From NCBI GenBank assembly GCA_016788485.1, contig JAEUSV010000009.1, positions 1 through 35,559 on the forward strand: a stretch of 35,559 nt of DNA, in the 5' to 3' direction. Shown one piece after another: positions 8,765 through 16,860 of the stretch. The position numbers and the translations under genes are program-made. This stretch comes from Flavobacteriales bacterium (GTDB lineage: Bacteria; Bacteroidota; Bacteroidia; Flavobacteriales_F; PHOS-HE28). The notes below the pieces were generated by a model. That model saw nothing but the letters and a program-made list of their open reading frames with translations, was not told the DNA's origin and did not search any database. Every line of letters begins with the position of its first letter. Within the stretch, counting starts at the first letter, position 1.

Positions 8765-10003
8765 ATGAGCGACAAGCGCACCTGGGACGTGATCATCGTG
8801 GGCGGCGGCATCGTGGGTGCGGCCACCCTGTACAAGCTGCAGAGCCGATTCCGCGACCTCGACATCCTGCTCCTGGAGAAGGAGAAGGGCCTGGCGGACC
8901 ACCAGACCGGCAACAACAGCGGGGTGATCCATAGCGGCATCTACTACAAGCCCGGCAGCTTCAAGGCGACGAACTGCGTGAGCGGGCGACGTGAGCTGGT
9001 GGCCTTCGCCAAGGAGCACAAGGTGGCGCACGACATCTGCGGCAAGCTCATCGTGGCCACGGCCGAGGAGGAACTGCCACGCCTGGACAAGATCTACAAC
9101 ACCGGCGTGTCCAACGGCATCGAGGGCATGCGCAAGGTGACCGCGGCCGAGATCAAGGAGATCGAGCCCTTCTGCGACGGCATCGCCGGCGTGCACGTGG
9201 GCTGCACCGGCATCATCGATTTCCGGGGCGCCACCAACACCATGGCCCGCGTGGCCACGGGCATCAACCCGCGTAGCGCGGTGCACCTGGGCGAGAAGGT
9301 CACCGGCACCACGCAGGAGGGTGGCACCAGCACCATCACCACCGACAAGGCCACCTACACGGCCCGCTACGTCATCTTCTGCGGTGGCCTGCAGAGCGAC
9401 CGCCTGGCACGTGCCGACGGGGCGAAGGTGAAGGAGCAGATCGTGGGCTTCCGCGGTGACTACTACGACCTCACCGAGCAGGGCAAGCACAAGGTGAAGC
9501 ACCTGATCTACCCGGTGCCCGACCCGCGCTTCCCCTTCCTGGGCGTGCATTTCACGCGCATGACCGACGGCAGCATCGAGTGCGGCCCCAACGCCGTGTT
9601 CACCTTCAAGCGCGAGGGCTACGGCAAGACCGATTTCGACCTGAAGGACACCGTGGACGCGCTCACCTACGGCGGCACCTGGAAGCTCTTCTTCGGCAAC
9701 ATGAAGTACGGGCTCGATGAGTACCGCCGCGCCTTCAGCAAGAAGCTCTTCCTCAAGACGCTCCAGCGCCTCATCCCTTCGCTCACCATGGACGACATCA
9801 AGCCGGGCCGTGCCGGCGTGCGTGCCATGCTGCTGGGCCAGGACGGTGCCATGGTCGACGACTTCCGCATCGAACGCCTGGGCGCGCACATCCACGTGCT
9901 GAACGCGCCCTCGCCCGCCGCCACCGCCGCGCTCGCCATCGGCGGGCAGATCGTGGACATGGCGGTGGAGCAGCTCGGGATCGGCGCTGCGGTGAAGGCG
10001 TGA
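8765..10003 (+). CDS. lhgO: L-2-hydroxyglutarate oxidase
   Basis: FAD-dependent oxidase or dehydrogenase of 412 aa that converts L-2-hydroxyglutarate to 2-oxoglutarate, usually passing electrons to the quinone pool at the membrane. The dinucleotide-binding motif DVIIVGGGIVGAA is at residues 8-20. The family-typical TGNNSGVIHSGIYYKPGS, IVGFRGDYYDL, HLIYPVPDPRFPFLGVHFTR and a C-terminal NAPSPAATAALAIG block follow in order. The ATG at 8765 places the FAD motif at the expected distance; the frame is open further upstream but only inside the MFS gene. The next gene is on the other strand, 35 nt away, so lhgO probably forms its own unit. Confidence 0.93.
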   Translation: MSDKRTWDVIIVGGGIVGAATLYKLQSRFRDLDILLLEKEKGLADHQTGNNSGVIHSGIYYKPGSFKATNCVSGRRELVAFAKEHKVAHDICGKLIVATAEEELPRLDKIYNTGVSNGIEGMRKVTAAEIKEIEPFCDGIAGVHVGCTGIIDFRGATNTMARVATGINPRSAVHLGEKVTGTTQEGGTSTITTDKATYTARYVIFCGGLQSDRLARADGAKVKEQIVGFRGDYYDLTEQGKHKVKHLIYPVPDPRFPFLGVHFTRMTDGSIECGPNAVFTFKREGYGKTDFDLKDTVDALTYGGTWKLFFGNMKYGLDEYRRAFSKKLFLKTLQRLIPSLTMDDIKPGRAGVRAMLLGQDGAMVDDFRIERLGAHIHVLNAPSPAATAALAIGGQIVDMAVEQLGIGAAVKA

Positions 10004-10038
10004 AGGACGGATGGGGCGTGCACTGAAGCGCCTTGCGC

Positions 10039-10584
10039 TCAGTTCACGATGCGGTACTCTTCGTTCACCTCGGCCCAGTTCCAGAGGAAGTAGCCCATGA
10101 GGCCGTTGAGGCGCTTGAGCACGATGGGGTCGGGTGCGCGCTGATCGCGGAAGTACTCCTTCTGGTCGCGGAACAGGTCGAACTTCGCGAACACCATCTT
10201 GCTCATCGCATAGACCGTGTTCTTGCTCGGGAAGTTGAGCCGCTCCATCTCGTGCTGCATGGCGAGCACGTCCACCTCCAGGTCGCTCGTGTTGAGGCCG
10301 AAGGCCTGCGCGAACTTCGAGATGCTGAGGCTGAACATGCGGCGGTCCGTGCCGGCGGGCAGGATGCGCTTGGCCTCGATGAGGTTGCCAGCGAGCACGA
10401 TCTGCGCGAAGAGCTCATCGTCACCGGGTCCGAATGCAGGCATGCGCTCGAACTCAGGCGACTCCTGGAGTTCGGCGACGATCATCGGATAACCTTGGTC
10501 GGTGAGCTCAAGGACAGCATTGACGAAGATGTTCGCCAGCTTGTCCTCCGTGAGTTTCTTTCGTCCGAACAGGGTGGTGATCAT
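10039..10584 (-). CDS. Conserved-looking hypothetical protein
   Basis: 181-aa soluble protein with no recognised domain, signal peptide or membrane segment. The sequence looks like real protein: amphipathic helices throughout, a basic start (MITTLFGRKKLTEDKLANIF) and an aromatic C-terminus (GYFLWNWAEVNEEYRIVN). GPGDDELFAQIVLAGN and FPSKNTVYAMSKMVFAKFD stand out as possible conserved blocks. A good -7 box (TAGGTTCG) lies 19 nt upstream of the ATG. The gene is divergent from the DinB gene and convergent with lhgO. I do not recognise the family and assign no function. Confidence that it is a real gene is high. Confidence 0.8.
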   Translation of the reverse strand: MITTLFGRKKLTEDKLANIFVNAVLELTDQGYPMIVAELQESPEFERMPAFGPGDDELFAQIVLAGNLIEAKRILPAGTDRRMFSLSISKFAQAFGLNTSDLEVDVLAMQHEMERLNFPSKNTVYAMSKMVFAKFDLFRDQKEYFRDQRAPDPIVLKRLNGLMGYFLWNWAEVNEEYRIVN

Positions 10585-10603
10585 TCCGTCGGTTCCTGTG
10601 CTG

Positions 10604-10611
10604 CGAACCTA
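10604..10611 (-). promoter_or_regulatory. -7 promoter box for the hypothetical gene
   Basis: On the minus strand this reads TAGGTTCG, a one-mismatch TAnnTTTG. It lies 19 nt before the ATG at 10584. Confidence 0.5.
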
Positions 10612-10649
10612 GCCACCCGCTTCATGGTCGATCAAGCCTGCTTCGTCGG

Positions 10650-10657
10650 TATTTTTA
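10650..10657 (+). promoter_or_regulatory. -7-like box before the DinB gene
   Basis: TATTTTTA matches TAnnTTT and then has A for G. It lies 18 nt before the ATG at 10676, in a locally A/T-rich patch (GGTATTTTTAACACAG) that is rare in this window. Confidence 0.45.
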
Positions 10658-10675
10658 ACACAGTTATCCACCTGC

Positions 10676-11164
10676 ATGGACATCGTGCACCTGCTTCGCG
10701 AGTACGCCGCCTACGATCAATGGGCCAACGGCCGGCTTCTTGAACGACTGGAACGCGAGGATCCGGCGTTGCTCGACGCGCCGGTGAAGAGCAGTTTCCC
10801 CACGTTGCGCGACACGCTCCTGCATGTGCGCGACGCCGAGCACGTGTGGCTCTGCCGCCTGCAGGGCTTGCAGCACAACTGGCCCGCGGAGGCCGACAGG
10901 TCGCTCGCCACCCTGTTGAAGCACGGTGCGTTGCTCCAGACCTACGTGATGGGCCTGGACCAGGCGGAGCTCGAGCGGGAGCGCACCTACCACGACCTGA
11001 AGGGCAATGCGCATCACCAGGCCGCCTGGCGCATGCTGATGCACTGCTTCAACCACAGCAGTTACCACCGCGGGCAGGTGGTGACGATCATGCGCGGGCT
11101 CGGGCTGGAGGGGATCCCGGCGATGGACCTGGTGGTGTACCAGCGAACGCTGGCCCGAAGCTGA
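10676..11164 (+). CDS. DinB-family metal-binding protein
   Basis: 162-aa protein of the DinB/YfiT four-helix metalloprotein superfamily. The likely metal-binding histidine triad is visible: H50 in LLHVRDAEHVW, then H127 and H131 in NHSSYHRGQV. An N-terminal YDQWANGRLLERL helix is typical of the family. Known relatives include thiol transferases (bacillithiol, mycothiol) and proteins of unknown function, so the substrate cannot be named. The gene is divergent from the hypothetical gene and ends 3 nt before the purB stop on the opposite strand, a tight tail-to-tail arrangement. Confidence 0.9.
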   Translation: MDIVHLLREYAAYDQWANGRLLERLEREDPALLDAPVKSSFPTLRDTLLHVRDAEHVWLCRLQGLQHNWPAEADRSLATLLKHGALLQTYVMGLDQAELERERTYHDLKGNAHHQAAWRMLMHCFNHSSYHRGQVVTIMRGLGLEGIPAMDLVVYQRTLARS

Positions 11165-11167
11165 GCG

Positions 11168-12535
11168 TCAGCGCAGCTCGTAGGCGAACAGGTCGATGCC
11201 GGTGTAGTTGTGCGGCGTAAGGCGGCGCAGCTGCGCCTTCACCTCCTCGCTCACGTCGAGCCGTTCGATGAAGTCAGCGATGTCCTGCTGCGTGATGCGC
11301 TCCTTGCCGCGCGTGAGGTCCTTGAGCCGTTCATACGGCTCGGGGTAGCCGGCGCGGCGCAGGATGGTCTGGATGCCCTCGGCCACCACGGGCCATTGCG
11401 CGTCGAGGTCGCGCTCCAGCGCCGCGGTGTTGAGCAGCAACTTATCGAGGCCCTTGCGCAAGGCGTCCACGGCGATCATGGTGTGCGCGATGGGCACGCC
11501 GATGTTGCGCGTCACCGTGCTGTCGGTGAGGTCGCGTTGCAAGCGGCTGATTGGCAGTTTCTCGGCCAGGTGCACGAAGAGGGCGTTGGCGATGCCCAGG
11601 TTGCCCTCGGCGTTCTCGAAGTCGATGGGGTTCACCTTGTGCGGCATGGCGCTGCTGCCCACCTCGCCGGCCTTGGTGCGCTGGCGGAAGTAGTCCATGC
11701 TGATGTACTGCCACACATCGCGGCACAGGTCCACCAGGATCACGTTGATGCGGCGAAGCGCATCGAAGAGCGCGGCCAGGTTGTCGTAGTGCTCGATCTG
11801 CGTGGTGAAGTGCTGCCGCTGCAGCCCCAGCCGCTCCCCGCAGAAGCGGTCGGCCAGCTGCACCCAGTCCACCTCGGGGTAGGCCGCGTGGTGCGCGTTG
11901 AAGTTGCCGGTGGCCCCGCCGAACTTGCAACTGAAGGGCACCTCGCGCAGCAGGCGAAGCTGCACATCGAGCCGCTCCACGAACACCTGCACCTCCTTGC
12001 CCAGGCGCGTGGGCGAGGCCGGCTGGCCGTGCGTGCGGGCTAGCATGGGCACCTGCGCCCAGTCGAGCGCCAGGCCGTGCAGGCGGTCCTTCAGGGCGGT
12101 GAGCTCGGGCAGGTAGTGCACGAAGATGAACTCCTTCACCAGCAGCGGCATGGCCGTGTTGTTCACGTCCTGCGAGGTGAGCCCGAAATGCACGAACTCC
12201 TTCTGTTCGCCCAGGCCCAGCTCGGCAAGGCGCTGCTTCAGCCAGTACTCCACGGCCTTCACGTCGTGGTTGGTGGTGCGTTCGATCGCCTTCACCTGCT
12301 CCGCATCGGCCTCGCTCAAGGCCGCGATGCGGCCGAACAGCGCGTCGAAGCGCGTGGTGTCGGTGCCCTTGAGCTCGGGCAGGGGCAGCTCGCAGAGGTG
12401 GCGGAACCAGAGCAGCTCCACCATCAGGCGGTAGCGGATCAGCGCCATTTCGGAGAACCACACGGCGAGCGGGGCCGTACGGCCACGGTAGCGGCCATCC
12501 ACGGGCGAGATGGCGGTGAGCGAGGTGAGTTCCAT
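11168..12535 (-). CDS. purB: Adenylosuccinate lyase
   Basis: 455-aa fumarase/aspartase-superfamily enzyme acting twice in purine synthesis: SAICAR to AICAR, and adenylosuccinate to AMP. The N-terminal ISPVDGRYRGRT, the TTNHDVKAVEYWLK block, the His169-containing RTHGQPASPTRLGKE and the flexible signature GSSAMPHKVNPIDFENAEGN (Ser294/Ser295 region) are all present. Length and order match the E. coli-type enzyme. The ATG at 12535 was chosen because it begins the canonical N-terminus and an exact TACTTTTG promoter box lies 9 nt upstream. The frame stays open for another 1.7 kb upstream, but that stretch is antisense to two other genes. It is divergent from the EI24-like gene across 45 nt. Confidence 0.96.
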   Translation of the reverse strand: MELTSLTAISPVDGRYRGRTAPLAVWFSEMALIRYRLMVELLWFRHLCELPLPELKGTDTTRFDALFGRIAALSEADAEQVKAIERTTNHDVKAVEYWLKQRLAELGLGEQKEFVHFGLTSQDVNNTAMPLLVKEFIFVHYLPELTALKDRLHGLALDWAQVPMLARTHGQPASPTRLGKEVQVFVERLDVQLRLLREVPFSCKFGGATGNFNAHHAAYPEVDWVQLADRFCGERLGLQRQHFTTQIEHYDNLAALFDALRRINVILVDLCRDVWQYISMDYFRQRTKAGEVGSSAMPHKVNPIDFENAEGNLGIANALFVHLAEKLPISRLQRDLTDSTVTRNIGVPIAHTMIAVDALRKGLDKLLLNTAALERDLDAQWPVVAEGIQTILRRAGYPEPYERLKDLTRGKERITQQDIADFIERLDVSEEVKAQLRRLTPHNYTGIDLFAYELR

Positions 12536-12544
12536 GGGAAGGCG

Positions 12545-12552
12545 CAAAAGTA
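12545..12552 (-). promoter_or_regulatory. -7 promoter box for purB, exact TAnnTTTG
   Basis: The minus strand reads TACTTTTG, an exact consensus, ending 9 nt before the purB ATG. The predicted leader is only a few nucleotides long. Confidence 0.7.
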
Positions 12553-12568
12553 GCCAAGGCCCCCCGGC

Positions 12569-12576
12569 TATCTTTC
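12569..12576 (+). promoter_or_regulatory. -7 promoter box for the EI24-like gene
   Basis: TATCTTTC (followed by G) is one base from the consensus. It ends 4 nt before the ATG at 12581, so the transcript is predicted to be leaderless or nearly so. Its partner purB box is 16 nt away in the opposite direction. Confidence 0.5.
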
Positions 12577-12580
12577 GACC

Positions 12581-13381
12581 ATGACCGGGGACCTGTGGCG
12601 CGCGCTCACCTGCTTCCTGAAGGCCCCGGCCTTCGCCCTGCGCCACCGCATGGCCTGGATGTTCCTGGTGCCTGCGCTGCTGTGGGTGGCCTTCGCGGCC
12701 GGCCTGTTCGCGCTCTCCACCTGGCTCGTGGGCCTGCTCGAGCCCTGGTTGCGCGGCCTGGTGGGGGCGGGTGAGGCCCCCCGGCAGGAGGACCTGCATG
12801 GCCTGTGGGCCTATGTGCAGGCCTTCTTTCAGGGCACCGGGGCCGTGCTGCTGCTGGTGGCCGTGAAGCTCGCGCTCATCTTCCTGTTCGCACTGGTGAA
12901 CAAGTACATCGTGCTCATCGTGCTGTCGCCGCTCCTGGCCTATGCGAGCGAACGCGCCGAGGAGCACCTCACCGGCCGCAGCTACCCCTTCAGCGCGGCC
13001 CAGCTCGTGAAGGACGCCGGTCGCGGAGTGCTGATCGCGCTGCGGAACGGGGCCCTGGAGCTCACCATCAACCTGGTGGTGTGGGTCGGTACGCTGTTCG
13101 TGCCGGTGCTGGCGCCCCTGAGCGCCGTGCTGCTCCTGCTCGTGAGCGCCTACTTCTACGGGTTCTCGATGTTCGACTACGTGTTCGAGCGGCGGCGCAT
13201 GGGCCTGCGCGCCAGCGTGCGCGCGGTGAACGCCAACGTGGGCATGGTGCTGGTGAACGGCGCGCTCTTCGCCCTCCTCGCCAAGGTCCCGCTCGTGGGG
13301 TTGATGTTCGCGCCGCTCATGTCCGCCATCGGTGCCTCGCTGGCCTGGGTGGGCAAGGAGGAGGGGCGCCCGACCCGCTGA
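12581..13381 (+). CDS. EI24/CysZ-like membrane protein
   Basis: 266-aa inner-membrane protein with about five or six hydrophobic segments (for example MAWMFLVPALLWVAFAAGLF, AVLLLVAVKLALIFLFALVN, TLFVPVLAPLSAVLLLLVSA and the C-terminal GLMFAPLMSAIGASLAWVG). The order and the motif VNKYIVLIVLSPLLAYASERAEEHLTG match the EI24 domain family, whose best-studied bacterial member CysZ takes part in sulfate uptake. The YGFSMFDYVFERRRMGLRAS block is also typical. No sulfate-assimilation genes are nearby, so transport specificity is not assigned. The -7 box lies almost on the start codon. Confidence 0.83.
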   Translation: MTGDLWRALTCFLKAPAFALRHRMAWMFLVPALLWVAFAAGLFALSTWLVGLLEPWLRGLVGAGEAPRQEDLHGLWAYVQAFFQGTGAVLLLVAVKLALIFLFALVNKYIVLIVLSPLLAYASERAEEHLTGRSYPFSAAQLVKDAGRGVLIALRNGALELTINLVVWVGTLFVPVLAPLSAVLLLLVSAYFYGFSMFDYVFERRRMGLRASVRAVNANVGMVLVNGALFALLAKVPLVGLMFAPLMSAIGASLAWVGKEEGRPTR

Positions 13382-13408
13382 CGCGCGTGGCACCCGCCGC
13401 GCCGCATG

Positions 13409-13417
13409 TACCTTTCG
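13409..13417 (+). promoter_or_regulatory. -7 promoter box for the hybrid kinase
   Basis: TACCTTTCG is close to TAnnTTTG. It lies 36 nt before the ATG at 13454 and immediately after the alternative upstream ATG at 13406, which argues that 13454 is the real start. Confidence 0.5.
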
Positions 13418-13453
13418 CATCGGTCGCACACCCACGGCCGCCCCCTTCCCCCG

Positions 13454-16087
13454 ATGTCCTCCGAGCGCGCTCCCTGGTGGTCCTCCTTCGCGGCCCGCAG
13501 CACCTTCGCGCTGGCCCTGTTGCTCGTGCTCGGCGCCTTCATCACCGCCATCCTGGTGCATCGCGCCGCGCGGGTGCAGGTGCTGGCCAACGCGCGGCAG
13601 GACGCCGTTCACGTGGTCGACCTTGCCGAGCAGCGCCTGGCCTCCTTCACCGTGATGCTTGATGGCGACATCGCCTTCCTCGCCGACAACGAGCCCCTGC
13701 GGGCCTTCACCCAGGCGCTGGCCGATGGCGACACCGCGCGCGCCAGCACCGCACGGCGGGACCTCACCGCCCTCATGCGCAGCTTCATCCGCAGCCGTCC
13801 CGCATACGACCAGGTGCGCTACATCGGCGCCGACAGCGCCGGCATGGAGCTCATCCGCATCAACACGCGCAACGGGGCGGTGGAGCCCGTGCCCGACAGC
13901 CTCCTGCAGCCCAAGGGCGACCGCGATTTCCACCGCGCCACCATGGCCCTCTCGGGCGACCGGCACTACTTCAGCGCCATGGACCTCAACATCGAGCACG
14001 GGGTGATCGAGCGTCCCCTGGTGCCCACGCTGCGCGCCGCTGCCGGGATCGATGCGCCAAGCGGCCTTCGCATGGGCATCGTGGTGATCAACGCGGACCT
14101 GCGCCCCCTGTTCGCCGAGCTTGTGCAGTTGCAGCCGGCGAACGCGACGCTGTGGCTGGCCGATGCGCAGGACCAATTGCTCATGCATCCCGATACGGCC
14201 GAGGTGTTCCACGTGCTGCTCGGCCGTGGCGAAGGCCTGGTGCGGCAACTGGCCACGGAAAGCGGGGCGGGGGACAGGGTGCTCACCGTGCGGCGTGAGG
14301 TGTTGCTTCCCCAGCTTCCGTACCGCTTGCAGCTCGTACTGCGCAAGGACCTGCGTCCGCTGGTGGCCGAGCTCGATGACCGGCGCGACCGTGTGCTGTG
14401 GTGGGCGGCCGCGGTGGCCTGCGGCGTGGCCTTGCTGTGGCTGTTGATCGTCCGCGCGGCCGCCAGGCGACTTGCGCGCCTCACCGAACGCGTGGAGCGT
14501 TACGCGTCAGGTGCCAAGGAGGAGGCGCTTCCCCTCGAACGGCGCGACGAGATCGGGCGCCTCGCGCGCAGCCTCGGCCACATGCAGGCCCGCATCGACC
14601 AGCGCGTGAAGGAGCTGGAGGAGGCGCGCACCGCCGCCGAAGCGAGCGACCGCCTCCGCCGCGAGCTGGTGGCCAACATGAGCCACGAGGTGCGCACGCC
14701 GCTCAACGCCATCATCGGCATGGCGGGCGAGATCGACGCTGCGGAGCTGAGCGATGGGGACCGCCAGCGACTGGCCCTGGTGCAACGCTCGGCGCAGCGG
14801 CTGCGCGGCCTGGTTGACGACCTGCTGCTGCACGCCCGTGCGAGCGAAGGGCGCCTGGCGGTGGAGCCCGTGCCCACCGATGTGCGCACCGTGCTGATCG
14901 ACATCGCGCGCGCACACCTGCCCGCGGCACAGGCCACGGGGCTCGCCCTGCGCGCCGACGTCGTGGGCCTGCCCGACCAGCTGCGCGTGGATCCCTTGCG
15001 CCTGCACCAGGTGGCCGACAACCTCGTGGGCAATGCGGTGCGTTTCACCGTGCATGGGCAGGTCGACATCGTGGCGCGCCATGGCGAAGGGCGCCTCCTG
15101 CTCGAGGTGCGCGACACCGGGCCGGGCATCGCGCCCGAGCAGCAGCCCCGCGTCTTCGAGCGCTTCGAGCGGGCCACGGCGGCTGAGGCGGCCGATGGTG
15201 CGGGCCTCGGCCTCGCCATCACGAACCGCTTGGTGGAGGCCATGGGCGGCCGCATCACCCTGCAGAGCGCATTGGGCGAGGGCAGCCGCTTCATCGTGGA
15301 ACTTCCCGCGGAGGCGGCCGCCTCTGCCCCGGAGCCGCCACCGGCCGCGCGGCCCGCCGCCACGCAGGGGCTGCGCGTGCTCTACGTGGAGGATGTGGAG
15401 AGCAACCGCATGCTCATGGCGCAGTGGGCCGCGAAGTGGGGCTGGGTGCTGATGCAGGCCGCCGACAGCGAAGCGGCGCTGGCGATCACGGCGCGCGAGG
15501 ACTTCGACGTGGTGCTGATCGACCTCGACCTGGGCCAGGACATGCGCGGCACCGAACTGCTCTTCCGGCTGCGGGGGTTGAAGCGCTTCCGCTACATGCC
15601 CATGCTGGTGGTCACCGCGTTCGTGGACATCGAGCATGCGGCCGAGTCGTTCAAGGCCGGTGCGAACGACCGCCTCACCAAGCCGCTCGACCCCGATGGG
15701 CTGCAGTCGGCCGTGGCGTTCTGGAGCGGCCGTGCCGATGGGGCCTGCGCGGACGCGGTGCAGGTGGAGGCCTTGGCGCTACAGTACGACAACGATCCAG
15801 AGAAGGTGCTGCGCGCCTTCCAGCAGTTCCGCAAGGAGTTCGCGGCCGCGCGTGTGGCCATGCAGGAGGCGGTGGAGAAAGGAGAGGCGGACCGCCTTGG
15901 CGAGCTGCGCCATCGGATCCGGCCGCACTGGCAGCTGTTGGGGCAGGTGGCGGGCGTTCGGGCGTTGGATGCGCTCACCCCCGGCGATGTGAAGGGCTGG
16001 CCCGCGGTGGAGAACGTGTTCCGCTGCTGCGACCGGGCCCTGATGGCGGCCCAGCGCACCCTGCTCACAGCAGGGCCAGGCGCTTGA
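13454..16087 (+). CDS. Hybrid sensor histidine kinase with receiver and HPt-like domains
   Basis: 877-aa membrane phosphorelay protein. TM1 (about residues 14-36) and TM2 (about 315-338, VLWWAAAVACGVALLWLLIV) bracket a periplasmic dCache-like sensor (QVRYIGADSAGMELIRINT, DRHYFSAMDL). A HAMP and coiled-coil region leads to HisKA with phospho-acceptor His411 in ANMSHEVRTPLNAIIG. The ATPase domain shows LHQVADNLVGNAVRFT, VRDTGPGIAP and GAGLGLAITNRLVEAMGG. A receiver follows (LYVEDVESN, Asp690 in VVLIDLDLG, K in LTKPLD). The last about 110 residues contain LRHRIRPHWQLLG, an HPt-like motif with a candidate His. Start 13454 is preferred over 13406 because the promoter box lies between them. The 3' end overlaps the LytTR regulator gene by 23 nt, tail to tail. 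The signal sensed is unknown. Confidence 0.92.
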   Translation: MSSERAPWWSSFAARSTFALALLLVLGAFITAILVHRAARVQVLANARQDAVHVVDLAEQRLASFTVMLDGDIAFLADNEPLRAFTQALADGDTARASTARRDLTALMRSFIRSRPAYDQVRYIGADSAGMELIRINTRNGAVEPVPDSLLQPKGDRDFHRATMALSGDRHYFSAMDLNIEHGVIERPLVPTLRAAAGIDAPSGLRMGIVVINADLRPLFAELVQLQPANATLWLADAQDQLLMHPDTAEVFHVLLGRGEGLVRQLATESGAGDRVLTVRREVLLPQLPYRLQLVLRKDLRPLVAELDDRRDRVLWWAAAVACGVALLWLLIVRAAARRLARLTERVERYASGAKEEALPLERRDEIGRLARSLGHMQARIDQRVKELEEARTAAEASDRLRRELVANMSHEVRTPLNAIIGMAGEIDAAELSDGDRQRLALVQRSAQRLRGLVDDLLLHARASEGRLAVEPVPTDVRTVLIDIARAHLPAAQATGLALRADVVGLPDQLRVDPLRLHQVADNLVGNAVRFTVHGQVDIVARHGEGRLLLEVRDTGPGIAPEQQPRVFERFERATAAEAADGAGLGLAITNRLVEAMGGRITLQSALGEGSRFIVELPAEAAASAPEPPPAARPAATQGLRVLYVEDVESNRMLMAQWAAKWGWVLMQAADSEAALAITAREDFDVVLIDLDLGQDMRGTELLFRLRGLKRFRYMPMLVVTAFVDIEHAAESFKAGANDRLTKPLDPDGLQSAVAFWSGRADGACADAVQVEALALQYDNDPEKVLRAFQQFRKEFAAARVAMQEAVEKGEADRLGELRHRIRPHWQLLGQVAGVRALDALTPGDVKGWPAVENVFRCCDRALMAAQRTLLTAGPGA

Positions 16088-16733
16088 GCAGCTCCTCGCG
16101 GTAGCTGTCGCTCACGGGCACCAGCGCACGCCCGATCTTGATGTCCTGGCTGTCGAGCTTGTCCACGTGCCGCAGGTTCACGATGTAGCTGCGGTGCACG
16201 CGCACGAAGCCGGCCGGCAGCTTGCGCTCCAGGTCCTTCAGGTTCATCAGGCTGGTGACCTCGCGGTCGGCGAGCACGAAGCGCACGTAGTTGCTGTCGC
16301 TCTTGATGAAACGCACCTCGTCGAGGTCGATGCGCACGATGTCGTTGCCGGCGCGCACGAACACGCTCTGGGTCGCTGGGGCCGGTGCACTGCGCTCGGT
16401 GGCCTTGGTCCAGGCCCGGGCGAAGGTCGCGAGGTCCACGGGCTTCAGCAGGTAGTCCACCACGTTGTAGCGGTAGCCCTCGACGGCGAAGTCGCGGTCG
16501 CCGCTCACGATGATCACCGGGAGCGCGGTGCCGAGGGTGGCGAGGAGCTCAGGGCCGGAGAGGCCCGGCATGTGCACGTCCAGCACGAGCAGGTCGTGGC
16601 CGCCCTTTCGCAGTTCGGCGAGCGCCGCGGTGCCGCTGTGCGCCACGGTGATCGCCGAGGCCCCGAGCTTCTCCGCGAAATGGGAGAGCTGGTCGGTCAC
16701 CAGCACATCGTCGTCGGCGATGAGCACGCGCAT
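16065..16733 (-). CDS. LytTR-family response regulator
   Basis: 222-aa transcription factor. An N-terminal receiver has the acidic cluster DDD at residues 7-9, phospho-acceptor Asp52 in LVLDVHMPG and Lys97 in YLLKPVD. A C-terminal LytTR DNA-binding domain spans about 122-220 (DIVRIDLDEVRFIKSDSNYV, GFVRVHRSYIVNLRHVDKL, ALVPVSDSYREELLKRL). It probably takes its phosphate from a histidine kinase; the neighbouring hybrid kinase with its HPt-like tail is the obvious candidate, but pairing is inferred from position only. The gene's tail overlaps the kinase tail by 23 nt on the other strand. A TAACTTGC box ends 4 nt before the ATG. Promoters of this regulator and the DoxX-like gene diverge across 127 nt. 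Confidence 0.93.
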   Translation of the reverse strand: MRVLIADDDVLVTDQLSHFAEKLGASAITVAHSGTAALAELRKGGHDLLVLDVHMPGLSGPELLATLGTALPVIIVSGDRDFAVEGYRYNVVDYLLKPVDLATFARAWTKATERSAPAPATQSVFVRAGNDIVRIDLDEVRFIKSDSNYVRFVLADREVTSLMNLKDLERKLPAGFVRVHRSYIVNLRHVDKLDSQDIKIGRALVPVSDSYREELLKRLALL

Positions 16734-16737
16734 GGCG

Positions 16738-16745
16738 GCAAGTTA
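16738..16745 (-). promoter_or_regulatory. -7-like box directly before the LytTR regulator
   Basis: The minus strand reads TAACTTGC, then CGCC, then the ATG at 16733. Transcription from this box would begin about at the start codon. Confidence 0.45.
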
Positions 16746-16778
16746 GTGGGGGCGGCGCGCGCGGCGGTTCCGCACGAC

Positions 16779-16805
16779 CGGAAGGGGCGTTCGCGGATCG
16801 GAAGG
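16779..16805. promoter_or_regulatory. Direct repeat CGGAAGG x2, 20-bp period
   Basis: CGGAAGG occurs at 16779-16785 and again at 16799-16805, about two helical turns apart. It lies in the 127-nt region between the divergent LytTR regulator and DoxX-like gene. LytTR proteins typically bind paired direct repeats about two turns apart, so this is a candidate operator. The assignment is inferential. Confidence 0.3.
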
Positions 16806-16860
16806 AGGGCCGGACGGAGACCTGACCCTCGTCAGCCGTGGGACGTGACAACTTGAGGAC

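Noticed and set aside
13406..13453. Upstream start of the hybrid kinase at 13406
   Set aside because: The -7 box TACCTTTCG follows that ATG, and the added 16 residues are not membrane-like.
12536..14248. Upstream extension of the purB frame (about 570 extra codons on the minus strand)
   Set aside because: It is antisense to the EI24-like gene and the kinase and lacks protein character. purB has a canonical N-terminus and a promoter box at 12535-12552.
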